Source: Candidatus Caldisaccharidevorator malaysiensis (GTDB lineage Bacteria; Armatimonadota; Fervidibacteria; Fervidibacterales; Fervidibacteraceae). Taken from it: a stretch of DNA of 32,107 nt. The stretch is from assembly GCA_025057575.1 (NCBI GenBank), contig JANXBO010000030.1:1-32107 (forward strand). The letters run 5' to 3'. The position numbers and the translations under genes were made by a program. Below are positions 25,156 to 32,107 of the stretch, in pieces. The notes below the pieces were generated by a model. It searched no databases and was not told where the DNA came from. It saw only the letters and a list, made by a program, of their open reading frames with translations. Every line of letters begins with the position of its first letter. The stretch's first letter is position 1.

Positions 25156-26751
25156 TCAAGGTGGTTCCATAAGGACCTGGGCACCCTCTATCGGCGTGGC
25201 GGAGAACCAAGTAAGACTCTTACCCAGTTTACTCGCATACTCTTCCGCCAGGCGTCCAGCGATTTGTTCGCCTGAGCCTGAGGGCGCCAAGACCAAAACT
25301 GATCCCCCCATTCCCGCTCCACAAACTTGGGCACCGATGGCACCCAGCATAATGGCTTGATCCACAAGAAAGTCAATAGCCACACTGCTGCACCGATACG
25401 CCCCTGGGTAAGACCAGAACGGCTGCCTTGATTGAAAGCATCGATCCAAAGACTGGTCATCTACGGGAAACCGATAGGGCAAAGGCTCCCCATCTTTCCA
25501 AAGGAAGAGGCGGTCCCCGTCGTGACTGATAGTCATCAATTGCCCGGCTAAAGCCCAATTGCCTTCGCCGAGGGACTTGGTGAATCGCAAGGAGCGCTCG
25601 CACTCGGCTAAACCGAACCAGCACGTGCCCCGAACCTGAACCAGTTCATCGGCAACGGCGCCAATGTTCATCCGATCAATTAATCCTTGGATCATCGGCT
25701 TTAGTTCCTCAAAGTTTTGGATCAGTTGCCGAATCGTAGTGGATGGCGGCAGGACCTTCAGCAGACGATAGGACAGGGCTTCGTCACCAACTCGGTAAGG
25801 CGCCGCATCTCTAAGATGGGCAAGACGCTGGCTGAGTTGCGGACATTGGTGGTGCCAAAGAAGGACACCCAGTTCATATTCCAGAATCCTAATGTTAAAG
25901 GTCTTTCGCGCATCGCTGGCTTTGTGGGCTCTTTCGCCGCTATCCAGAACGATCAGGTCAGCGCCTTCTAAAAATGGTCTGTAGTCGTAAGCCATCGGGA
26001 AAAAATCAAGAACGGTGACTTGGTCCTTTTTACCAAGCAGGATGGCAGCGTGGTCTCCAAAACCCCCTCTCGTTCCAACATACCATTCGCCCATCCCGCA
26101 GAGTTGAGCCATACGGACCTTGTCGTCAGGGACCTTGCCCCAAAGGGCAGCGACGGAGAGAAGACAGGCAACAAAAAGAGCAGAAGACGAACTCAGTCCC
26201 GCTTCTGGGGGAATGTCTCCGGTGATCAAAAGATCTACGCCAAAGGGTTGGTTTGTCAAATCAAAGATCTCAGACCAGTTGATTGCTGTTGCGACAGCGG
26301 CACGGGCATAAAGGCTCCAGTTTTGCGGCACTTTGGAAGAGATTGAAGCCACCCAAGTTTGCCATTCGTCCTCGGACAAGAAGCGCTGGGGCGCCACATC
26401 GCTCAAACGGAATGCTTCGTCAGGGTAGTGAGCAGGGTTCCAATGATGCAGGCGTATCCCCGCTCGGTCCGACGGGTGGGCAAAAACGAGTATTTCTTTG
26501 GGAATCGCAATCGGATGGCACCGCCCACCTCTGTGGTCAATATGCCGACCCATCAAGTTGACTCGTCCCGGCGCGCGGGCAAGGATACCGGTGGCGTCCG
26601 TGCCAAACTGCTGAGCCGCCCGTTCAATAAGTTGACGAAATAAAGCCATCCGTTGACTTGCCCACGGTCCGTAAACGGCTTTTGCCCACCGAAACCAATC
26701 GTCAGAGTGGACCCAGTTATGCCATCGGGAGATTCTCGTCGTTGCGCCCAT
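25156..26751 (-). CDS. GHMP-family sugar kinase, galactokinase-like
   Basis: A 531-residue protein with galactokinase layout. The N-terminal sugar-binding signature is ARAPGRVNLMGRHIDHRGG (58-76), where galactokinases have GEHTDY. The ATP loop PPEAGLSSSSAL is at 181-192, a GGFGDHAAILLG segment (229-240) has the catalytic-Asp equivalent at 233, and motif 3 is CGAGMGGS (477-484). The His-Ile-Asp-His form also occurs in plant galacturonokinase, so a uronic or modified sugar is possible. It is longer than bacterial GalK (about 380-400), through an N-terminal extension of about 50 residues and an enlarged C-terminal half. The start is uncertain: no strong ribosome site precedes 26751, and Met35 (26649) is an alternative. 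Single gene, convergent with the tRNA. Confidence 0.75.
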   Translation of the reverse strand: MGATTRISRWHNWVHSDDWFRWAKAVYGPWASQRMALFRQLIERAAQQFGTDATGILARAPGRVNLMGRHIDHRGGRCHPIAIPKEILVFAHPSDRAGIRLHHWNPAHYPDEAFRLSDVAPQRFLSEDEWQTWVASISSKVPQNWSLYARAAVATAINWSEIFDLTNQPFGVDLLITGDIPPEAGLSSSSALFVACLLSVAALWGKVPDDKVRMAQLCGMGEWYVGTRGGFGDHAAILLGKKDQVTVLDFFPMAYDYRPFLEGADLIVLDSGERAHKASDARKTFNIRILEYELGVLLWHHQCPQLSQRLAHLRDAAPYRVGDEALSYRLLKVLPPSTTIRQLIQNFEELKPMIQGLIDRMNIGAVADELVQVRGTCWFGLAECERSLRFTKSLGEGNWALAGQLMTISHDGDRLFLWKDGEPLPYRFPVDDQSLDRCFQSRQPFWSYPGAYRCSSVAIDFLVDQAIMLGAIGAQVCGAGMGGSVLVLAPSGSGEQIAGRLAEEYASKLGKSLTWFSATPIEGAQVLMEPP

Positions 26752-26826
26752 TTAAAGACCAAGTTTGTCGCATCAATTGGGGGTGGTTGATGATGTTCAC
26801 AGCGCTACCATTTGTTGGATAGAAGA

Positions 26827-27054
26827 ATGGGACAAAAGAGCGATCACAGACGGGTTTGGGGTGTCGCTGCTGCGATGGGCAGTTTGATTGCCGGATCGGT
26901 CATCGCAGGACTACTCATCGGCGCTTGGGTGGACAATCGTTGGGGGATTGACCCAATTGGGAAAGCCCTTGGGGTGTTCATCGGGGGCATCGGGGGTCTC
27001 ATAGAAGCCGGCCGCACCGTCGTCAAGGCAATGAAAAGGAGAAAGACTGATTGA
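26827..27054 (+). CDS. atpZ: AtpZ-like small ATP synthase operon protein
   Basis: A 75-residue protein with two hydrophobic helices (about 12-35 and 46-62) separated by the turn GAWVDNRWGIDPIG, the hallmark of the AtpZ/AtpI-related F0F1-ATPase subunit family. It has a basic N- and C-terminus. AtpZ with AtpI has been reported to help Mg2+/Ca2+ uptake and complex assembly in Bacillus. The ATG at 26827 is used; an in-frame TTG at 26812 has no better ribosome site. It is first in the atp operon, 40 bp before atpI. Confidence 0.75.
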   Translation: MGQKSDHRRVWGVAAAMGSLIAGSVIAGLLIGAWVDNRWGIDPIGKALGVFIGGIGGLIEAGRTVVKAMKRRKTD

Positions 27055-27094
27055 GCCTGGCTGAACAAGACGAGAATGATGGAAGCCACCACCA

Positions 27095-27502
27095 GTGAGT
27101 TCCTTGCTGACCATTGACTTCATTCACCGAAGTTATCGGACATCAGCCTTAATGGCAGGACTGATCCTCCTGTTTCTGTGCGCCACCGCTGACTGGAAAT
27201 TAATCGTAAACTACAGCCTCGGATATCTCAGCGGCCTCGGTTTTATGATAGCAACGGAGAAAGCGGTCTTCACACTGGTTAGCCGAGCGGTCGGCAGGAG
27301 GAAAAAAGCAGAGGCTGCATTTTTGATGTTAGGCAAATATGGTGCGGTCAGTCTGGTCCTTTACTTGCTGGCTCGGATGCGTTATCTTGAACCCCTAAGT
27401 TTTACTGGAGGGGTTGTGACCCTTCAGGCGGTTCTTTTCCTGAAAGCGATCGGGGTCGTTAGTATGAGTGGACAACAAGAAGAGAAAGGAGATCGGTTCT
27501 GA
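27095..27502 (+). CDS. atpI: ATP synthase protein I-like
   Basis: A 135-residue membrane protein with about four hydrophobic segments (about 17-33, 37-55, 80-95 and 105-122), matching the ATP_synt_I family that helps assemble the c ring. GTG start with GGAAG nine bases upstream. The stop TGA shares its last base with the atpB ATG, so translation is probably coupled. The call leans on position between atpZ and atpB as well as on topology. Confidence 0.75.
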   Translation: MSSLLTIDFIHRSYRTSALMAGLILLFLCATADWKLIVNYSLGYLSGLGFMIATEKAVFTLVSRAVGRRKKAEAAFLMLGKYGAVSLVLYLLARMRYLEPLSFTGGVVTLQAVLFLKAIGVVSMSGQQEEKGDRF

Positions 27503-28362
27503 TGAAGGGGGGCGAGGCTGCTGCACACGGCGTCGCCCACAAGGGAGCCGGCGCTTCCATAGCCGCTCCTGAAGAGACCTGGTTTCACTGGGTTTACCTT
27601 ACAGTGGGGATACCGGACTGGCTAACGGTCTCTATTTTGGTCGCTTTCGGTTTGGTTCTCTTCTCCTTATTCCTTTCTCGGAGACTGGAGACCTTTCCCA
27701 AAGGTGTTCAGACGGTTGTCGAGATGGGGGTGGAGTTTGTAGACAACCTCTGCCAGTCGGTCATTGGACCCAGGGGACGGGACTATGTCCCGCTGATTTT
27801 CACTTTCTTCATCTACATTTTCCTCCTAAACCTTATCGGTCTGATTCCCGGAATGATGTCGCCGACTGCCCATCCCTACATCACCTTAGGGTTAGCCATC
27901 GCGTCTCTATTAATGGTTCACTTTAGCGCCATTAGGGAGTTGGGTCTCAAAAATTACTTACTGCACTATGTGGACCGTCCGTTCCGAAATGTATGGGGTA
28001 ACATTTTTTTCAATTTTTTCACATTAGGACCGTTCGTCCACTTGCTTAGTCAGTTAGCGCGATTGATCTCTCTTTCTATGCGTCTTTTTGGCAACATCTT
28101 TGGTGAAGATACGACTATTTATCAGTTTGCCCTTTTGGGGATGCTGGTTGGGCAAGCCTTTTTGCCGTCTTGGGTGCAGGTTCCATTGCCCTTTCAACTT
28201 CCCGTTGCTTTGCTACACTTGTTGGTGGCGCTGGTCCAAGCGTTCATCTTCAGCGCACTGACCGCCGTCTACATTGGGCTCTTTATCGGTCATCACGAAG
28301 AAGAAGAGGAAGAAAGGGCTTCGCATCAACACCCATTGAAGCCCGCCCATCAGAACCTGTGA
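27502..28362 (+). CDS. atpB: F-type ATP synthase subunit a
   Basis: A 286-residue integral membrane stator that forms the ion half-channels. The essential Arg is R194 in LSMRLFGNIFGED, and the last helix has VALVQAFIFSALTAVYIGLF with the conserved Gln246. The N-terminal 25 residues are a His/Gly/Ala-rich extension. The C-terminus after the final helix is unusual: GHHEEEEEERASHQH, a run of acidic and His residues of about 25 residues. The start codon overlaps the atpI stop, with AAAGGAG upstream. atpE follows after 16 bp. Confidence 0.95.
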   Translation: MKGGEAAAHGVAHKGAGASIAAPEETWFHWVYLTVGIPDWLTVSILVAFGLVLFSLFLSRRLETFPKGVQTVVEMGVEFVDNLCQSVIGPRGRDYVPLIFTFFIYIFLLNLIGLIPGMMSPTAHPYITLGLAIASLLMVHFSAIRELGLKNYLLHYVDRPFRNVWGNIFFNFFTLGPFVHLLSQLARLISLSMRLFGNIFGEDTTIYQFALLGMLVGQAFLPSWVQVPLPFQLPVALLHLLVALVQAFIFSALTAVYIGLFIGHHEEEEEERASHQHPLKPAHQNL

Positions 28363-28378
28363 GGAGGTTGGCGAAGCA

Positions 28379-28657
28379 ATGACGGCAGTCGGGATCTACT
28401 TTGCTGTGCTGGCGGTCGTGGTTGGTTTGGGACTCCCACTGGCGGTGGCCTTTGCCTCTCACGCTCAAGCCCGTGCGGCAGCGGCGGCGCTGGAGGGAAT
28501 CGCCCGTCAGCCGGAAGCGTCGGGTTCTATAACCATCTCCCTGCTCATCTCGTTGGGATTAATTGAGTCCCTAGTCATCTATGTCTTGGTCGCCTTCTTC
28601 GCCGTTCAGGGACGGTTGCCCAACATAGACGCTTTCAAAGAACTAATTGCTCGGTAG
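28379..28657 (+). CDS. atpE: F-type ATP synthase subunit c
   Basis: A 92-residue hairpin whose ring rotates as ions pass. The loop IARQPEASG (41-49) is classical. The ion-binding Glu63 is in ISLGLIESLVIYVLVAFF. Aligned to the Ilyobacter tartaricus c subunit by the ARQPEA loop, Gln30, Glu63, Ser64 and Tyr68 fall on the Na+ ligands Gln32, Glu65, Ser66 and Tyr70, so Na+ coupling is plausible. The usual GxGxGxG motif of helix 1 is replaced by Phe25, Ser27, Ala29 and Ala31, in the run FASHAQARAAAAA with His28 and Arg32. Packing between c subunits may therefore differ. Start ATG with GGAGG upstream. Confidence 0.95.
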   Translation: MTAVGIYFAVLAVVVGLGLPLAVAFASHAQARAAAAALEGIARQPEASGSITISLLISLGLIESLVIYVLVAFFAVQGRLPNIDAFKELIAR

Positions 28658-28667
28658 GTGAGCCTTT

Positions 28668-29192
28668 GTGACCACGCCTTTGGAAGTCCTGGAAAAGTTC
28701 CACTTGGACTTCCGTTGGATCCTGTCTCAGGCTGTTGTCTTCCTGATCCTCTACTGGCTGGTCAAGCGGTTCCTCTTTCCTGTTCTTTTGCGACGCATTC
28801 AGGAAAGGGAGGAGAGGGTCCGCGCTGCCATTGAGCAGGCAGAGAAGGAAAGGCAAGAGATGGAGCGCCTGAGGAAAGAATATGAGGAGCAACTGGCTCA
28901 CATCCACGAAGAAGCCCGGGCGCGACTCCACCAAGCGATGGAAGAAGCCTACCAGGCAAGAGAGGCACTCCTCGCTCAGGCAAGGGAAAGTGCCGAACGA
29001 CTTCACCGGCAAGCGATGGACCAGATCGCCTTGGAAAGAGAGAAGCTCTTGATTGAACTAAGAGACTATGTGGCGGAACTTTCCGTCAGAATCGCCGAAA
29101 AAGTCATTGAGCGGTCACTGACCCGAGACGATCATCACGAGATGATCAACGATATCTTGGAAAAGGAACTGAAAGAACCGACCGTCCGTTAG
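28668..29192 (+). CDS. atpF: F-type ATP synthase subunit b
   Basis: A 174-residue peripheral-stalk protein. A single membrane helix (about 17-35, ILSQAVVFLILYWLVKRFLF) is followed by a long charged coiled coil to about residue 150, with REERVRAAIEQAEKERQEME at its start, and a C-terminal delta-binding segment. GTG start, ten bases after the atpE stop. Normal length. Confidence 0.93.
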   Translation: MTTPLEVLEKFHLDFRWILSQAVVFLILYWLVKRFLFPVLLRRIQEREERVRAAIEQAEKERQEMERLRKEYEEQLAHIHEEARARLHQAMEEAYQAREALLAQARESAERLHRQAMDQIALEREKLLIELRDYVAELSVRIAEKVIERSLTRDDHHEMINDILEKELKEPTVR

Positions 29193-29220
29193 CCAGGCTG
29201 ATCGGGGAGGGAGACTCATT

Positions 29221-29817
29221 TTGCCCAGAGCCCTGACCGGAGGCAAAGCCCGAAGGTATGCCGCTGCCCTCCTTGAGGCGGCCGTAAAGGCAGGTCAATT
29301 GGACCAGGTGGAGAAAGAACTGGAGGAATGGGAAAGGCTGGTGACCGACCAACCGGCTATCGGTCGCTTTTTGAGCCATCCGGGTCAGCCGGCAGGGCGA
29401 AAGATTCAGTTCTTACGACAGAGGCTGGGCGGGCGGGTTTCGTCCATAACCCTCAATTTCCTTATCACCCTCGTCCGGAGGGGACGCTCGGATGCCCTGC
29501 CACACATCCGAATGACCTTTCAGGATTTGGTCCGAGAGTGGCGGAAAGAGGCGGTTGCCTTAGTGATCTCAGCGGTCCCCCTTACCGAACAGGAACGGAA
29601 AATGACCTTGGAGAGGCTGACAACTTTGACCGGCAAACGGATCATTCTCAACGAGTCAGTGGATCCGTCCGTTTTGGGCGGACTGCGGATCGTTGTGGGC
29701 GACAAGTTAATAGACCTGACGGTCCGGGCTCATCTGAATCATATCCGATCCATCCTTAAGCAGGTCTTTTTCGTCTCCGCCTCTCAAGGCACGAACGGCG
29801 ATGGGGCAAAAAACTGA
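29221..29817 (+). CDS. atpH: F-type ATP synthase subunit delta
   Basis: A 198-residue stalk protein joining F1 to subunit b. The N-terminal helical domain begins ALTGGKARRYAAALLEAAVK, and the C-terminal domain has the family ending SVLGGLRIVVGDKLIDLTVR. TTG start with GGGAGGGA eight bases upstream. A short tail (SASQGTNGDGAKN) extends beyond the family core. A 71-base gap separates it from atpA. Confidence 0.92.
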   Translation: MPRALTGGKARRYAAALLEAAVKAGQLDQVEKELEEWERLVTDQPAIGRFLSHPGQPAGRKIQFLRQRLGGRVSSITLNFLITLVRRGRSDALPHIRMTFQDLVREWRKEAVALVISAVPLTEQERKMTLERLTTLTGKRIILNESVDPSVLGGLRIVVGDKLIDLTVRAHLNHIRSILKQVFFVSASQGTNGDGAKN

Positions 29818-29888
29818 AAAAACCATTGGGAAAAGTGCTTTGAGGGTTTTCGCCCGAGCCTTTCAGGCTATGTCAAGGGGGTAGGCAG

Positions 29889-31460
29889 ATGCTGCGTCCG
29901 GAAGAGATCAAAACGGTTCTTCTGCAAGAACTGGAAGGAATAGAAAAGGTCATCCAGATGACCGACATTGGTCAAGTGATAGAGGTCGGTGACGGGGTCG
30001 CTCGCGCCTATGGACTGCAAGGGGCAATGGCGAGTGAACTCCTTTATTTTCCCCAAGCCAGTGAGCGATTGGGACGGGAATTTTACGGCATCGCCTTGAG
30101 TCTGGAAATGGACAGCGTGGGCATCGTTCTGCTGGGTCCTGACCAGATGGTCCGAGAAGGCGATGAAGTGCGCTGCACGGGGCGAGTGGTGGAAATTCCG
30201 GTCGGCAAGGAATTGCTGGGCAGAACCATCAACCCGGTCGGTCAGCCCCTTGACGGGAAAGGACCGATCCCTGCAAAAGAGTTCCGCCGGATTGAAATCA
30301 AGGCCCCCGGAGTCGTTAAAAGGCGTCCCGTCCACCAAGCCCTGATGACCGGCATCAAAGCCATTGACTCCATGATTCCCATTGGCAGGGGACAGCGGGA
30401 ACTGATCTTGGGCGACCGGCAGACGGGCAAAACAGCCATCGCCGTTGATGCCATCATCAACCAGAAGTCCTTTCACGAGCGGGGCGACCCCGTCTACTGC
30501 ATTTATGTCGCCATCGGTCAGAAGCAGAGCACCATCAAGCAGGTCGCCGAAACTTTGGCACGGTTCGGTGCAATGGAATACACCATCATCGTTTCGGCAG
30601 CCGCCAGTGAACCAGGTGCCCTCCAATACATCGCTCCCTACGCCGGCTGTTCCATTGGCGAATGGTTTAGAGATAATGGAATGCACGCACTGATTATCTA
30701 TGATGACTTGTCCAAGCATGCGCAAGCCTACCGTCAGGTCGCTCTTCTCCTCCGACGACCGCCAGGCCGGGAAGCCTACCCGGGTGACGTCTTTAACCTG
30801 CACTCCCGACTGCTGGAAAGGGCAGCAAAGTTGAGCGATGAGTTAGGAGGAGGGTCGCTAACGGCTCTTCCCATCATTGAGACTCAGTTGCAGGACTACA
30901 GCGCCTATATCCCGACCAATGTCATTAGCATCACCGACGGTCAAATTTACCTGGAACCCGACCTTTTTTATGGAGGGGTGCGACCTGCCATCAGCGTCGG
31001 CTTGAGTGTTTCTCGGGTGGGTTCCAAAGCCCAGCAGCCGGCGATGAAGAAGGTTGCCCGTCGGCTCAAACTGGATATGGCGCGTTACTTTGAACTGGCT
31101 GCCTTCGCTCAATTCGCCGCCGAACTGGATGAGGTCACCCGGAAGGAATTGATCCGGGGCGAACGACTGGTGGAAGTTCTCAAGCAAGATCAGTACCAGC
31201 CAATGCTCCTCTGGCAACAAGTAATGATCATTTTCGCTGGTGTTAACGGCTACCTGGACGACCTTCCAGTAGAGTCGGTCCGACCCTTTGAGAAACAATT
31301 TCTGGAATGGCTCCGGCACCGCTACCCGGAGATCGTTCACGAGATTGAAACGACCAGAGACTTTTCCGACGCGACGGAAGAGCGAATGCATCAAGCCGTT
31401 AAGGAGTTCAAAGAAATTTTCGTCGCTGAAATGTCCAAGAAAGCCGAGGAAGCTGCCTAA
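29889..31460 (+). CDS. atpA: F-type ATP synthase subunit alpha
   Basis: A 523-residue non-catalytic nucleotide-binding subunit of F1. The beta-barrel opening [20 protein letters not shown] leads to the P-loop GDRQTGKT (175-182), [20 protein letters not shown], and the arginine finger Arg376 in [12 protein letters not shown]. Its C-terminal [18 protein letters not shown] is typical. The ATG is preceded by AAGGGGGT. The gene ends 21 bases before atpG. No truncation. Confidence 0.97.
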   Translation: MLRPEEIKTVLLQELEGIEKVIQMTDIGQVIEVGDGVARAYGLQGAMASELLYFPQASERLGREFYGIALSLEMDSVGIVLLGPDQMVREGDEVRCTGRVVEIPVGKELLGRTINPVGQPLDGKGPIPAKEFRRIEIKAPGVVKRRPVHQALMTGIKAIDSMIPIGRGQRELILGDRQTGKTAIAVDAIINQKSFHERGDPVYCIYVAIGQKQSTIKQVAETLARFGAMEYTIIVSAAASEPGALQYIAPYAGCSIGEWFRDNGMHALIIYDDLSKHAQAYRQVALLLRRPPGREAYPGDVFNLHSRLLERAAKLSDELGGGSLTALPIIETQLQDYSAYIPTNVISITDGQIYLEPDLFYGGVRPAISVGLSVSRVGSKAQQPAMKKVARRLKLDMARYFELAAFAQFAAELDEVTRKELIRGERLVEVLKQDQYQPMLLWQQVMIIFAGVNGYLDDLPVESVRPFEKQFLEWLRHRYPEIVHEIETTRDFSDATEERMHQAVKEFKEIFVAEMSKKAEEAA

Positions 31461-31481
31461 AGTCTCAAGGGTGGTCATTAG

Positions 31482-32107
31482 GTGCAAAACCTTAGGGCAA
31501 TCCGAAGAAAGATCCGGGGCATCACCAACCTCAGGAAGATAATGCAGGCGATGAAAATGGTCGCCGCTGCCCGCCTTCGGAGGGTTCAGGACCGGGTCCT
31601 TTCGGGCAAACCGTATACAGACAGGATGAGAGCCCTGGTCACCCGATTGGCGCCTCATCTGCCCCAGGCGGAGCATCCTCTTTTGGTCCGAAGAACCGTT
31701 CGCCGGAGAGGTTTGGTGGTCGTCACGGGCGACAAGGGTCTCTGCGGCGCTTACAACAGCAACATCATTCGGACGGCTCAGGCTCTTTTGTCGGAAGACG
31801 GGCAAGTGCCCTCGGAACTTTTCCTTATCGGCAAAAAGGGATACGACTTTTTCACCCGAAGGGGCTACCGACCACGCTACTGGCAGCATCAGGTCCCTGT
31901 GACGGCTCCCTTTCCCGAATTCCGGTCGGTTGCCCAGAAGATCGCTGATTGGTTTCTAACCGGTGAAGTGGATGAGGTTCGGGTGGTCTACGGCGAGTTT
32001 GTGAATGTCTTGATTCAGCGACCGAAGGTGGTCTCCCTCCTGCCGATTGCCCCGTCCGCGGGCATCGCAGGCGAAGAGGAAAAGACGATGGAGTATATCT
32101 TTGAGCC
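31482..32107 (+). CDS. atpG: F-type ATP synthase subunit gamma, 5' part
   Basis: The frame is open from GTG at 31482 to the window edge, giving the first 208 residues. The N-terminal helix NLRAIRRKIRGITNLRKIMQ continues with AMKMVAAARLRR, and VVTGDKGLCGAYNSNII is the family signature in the Rossmann domain. The gamma subunit is the rotor shaft between the c ring and the alpha/beta hexamer. The C-terminal shaft helix is outside the window, as are atpD and atpC if they follow. Confidence 0.93.
   Translation, partial: MQNLRAIRRKIRGITNLRKIMQAMKMVAAARLRRVQDRVLSGKPYTDRMRALVTRLAPHLPQAEHPLLVRRTVRRRGLVVVTGDKGLCGAYNSNIIRTAQALLSEDGQVPSELFLIGKKGYDFFTRRGYRPRYWQHQVPVTAPFPEFRSVAQKIADWFLTGEVDEVRVVYGEFVNVLIQRPKVVSLLPIAPSAGIAGEEEKTMEYIFE

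Noticed and set aside
25119-25170. Inverted repeat ATGGAACC / GGTTCCAT with a 36-base loop between the tRNA and the sugar kinase
   Set aside because: The arms match perfectly, but the right arm is coding sequence, the loop is long and there is no T run, so a terminator or mobile-element end is not supported.
26752-26826. Promoter of the ATP synthase operon
   Set aside because: A promoter is expected here, but TTGATG at 26787 has no -10 partner at normal spacing and no other pair stood out.

Overview
The window looks like chromosomal DNA of a diderm (Gram-negative-type) bacterium of moderate GC. The envelope evidence is two lipoproteins with lipoboxes, an outer-membrane porin ending in the usual terminal Phe, and a secreted PQQ-type propeller. 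Stand-alone NHL/PQQ propellers, the Cys-X4-Cys-His lipoprotein and frequent GTG/TTG starts recall deep-branching environmental phyla such as Armatimonadota or their relatives, but that placement is an inference. No insertion sequence, integrase, CRISPR array or rRNA was seen. No gene-free stretch exceeds 300 bases; the longest are the 209-bp divergent region before 18901 and the 192-bp gap before 4251.

Layout. 1-701: the 3' end of a YraQ/UPF0718-type permease followed by a small PII-like protein. 712-2411 (minus): a MoeB/ThiF-rhodanese sulfur-carrier activating enzyme, then a haem-motif lipoprotein. 2529-7731: comM, a secreted beta-propeller, a LapA-like membrane coiled-coil protein and dprA; the last three are packed as one operon. 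7849-8454: a TrpG/PabA glutaminase with a possible folded leader. 8563-12258: a 1234-residue P-loop ATPase resembling the BrxC/PglY/DUF6079 group, with no partner genes. 12330-15829: nadB, a free-standing double-ACT protein and aspartate kinase, ending at a clear intrinsic terminator. 15875-18691 (minus): a lipoprotein with twelve NHL repeats. 18901-21352: a transglutaminase-like protein with an inserted Cys-rich cluster, and a DcaP-like porin. 21324-21710 (minus): a cupin whose end overlaps the porin end. 21866-24986: a fatty acid desaturase and acetyl-CoA synthetase. 25027-25110: tRNA-Leu(UAG). 25156-26751 (minus): a galactokinase-family GHMP kinase. 26827 to the right edge: the F-type ATP synthase operon atpZ-atpI-atpB-atpE-atpF-atpH-atpA-atpG, cut within atpG.

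How the parts work together. nadB, the ACT protein and aspartate kinase sit at the L-aspartate branch point: NAD synthesis on one side, Lys/Thr/Met synthesis on the other. The ACT protein is visibly a paralogue of the kinase's own C-terminal regulatory domain. ComM and DprA are both natural-transformation recombination proteins, and two envelope genes lie between them. The ATP synthase c subunit carries the Gln/Glu-Ser/Tyr residues known as Na+ ligands, on a first helix that has lost the usual Gly motif. The best candidates for something undescribed are the lone large ATPase, the Cys-cluster transglutaminase, the detached ACT regulator and the unusual c subunit.
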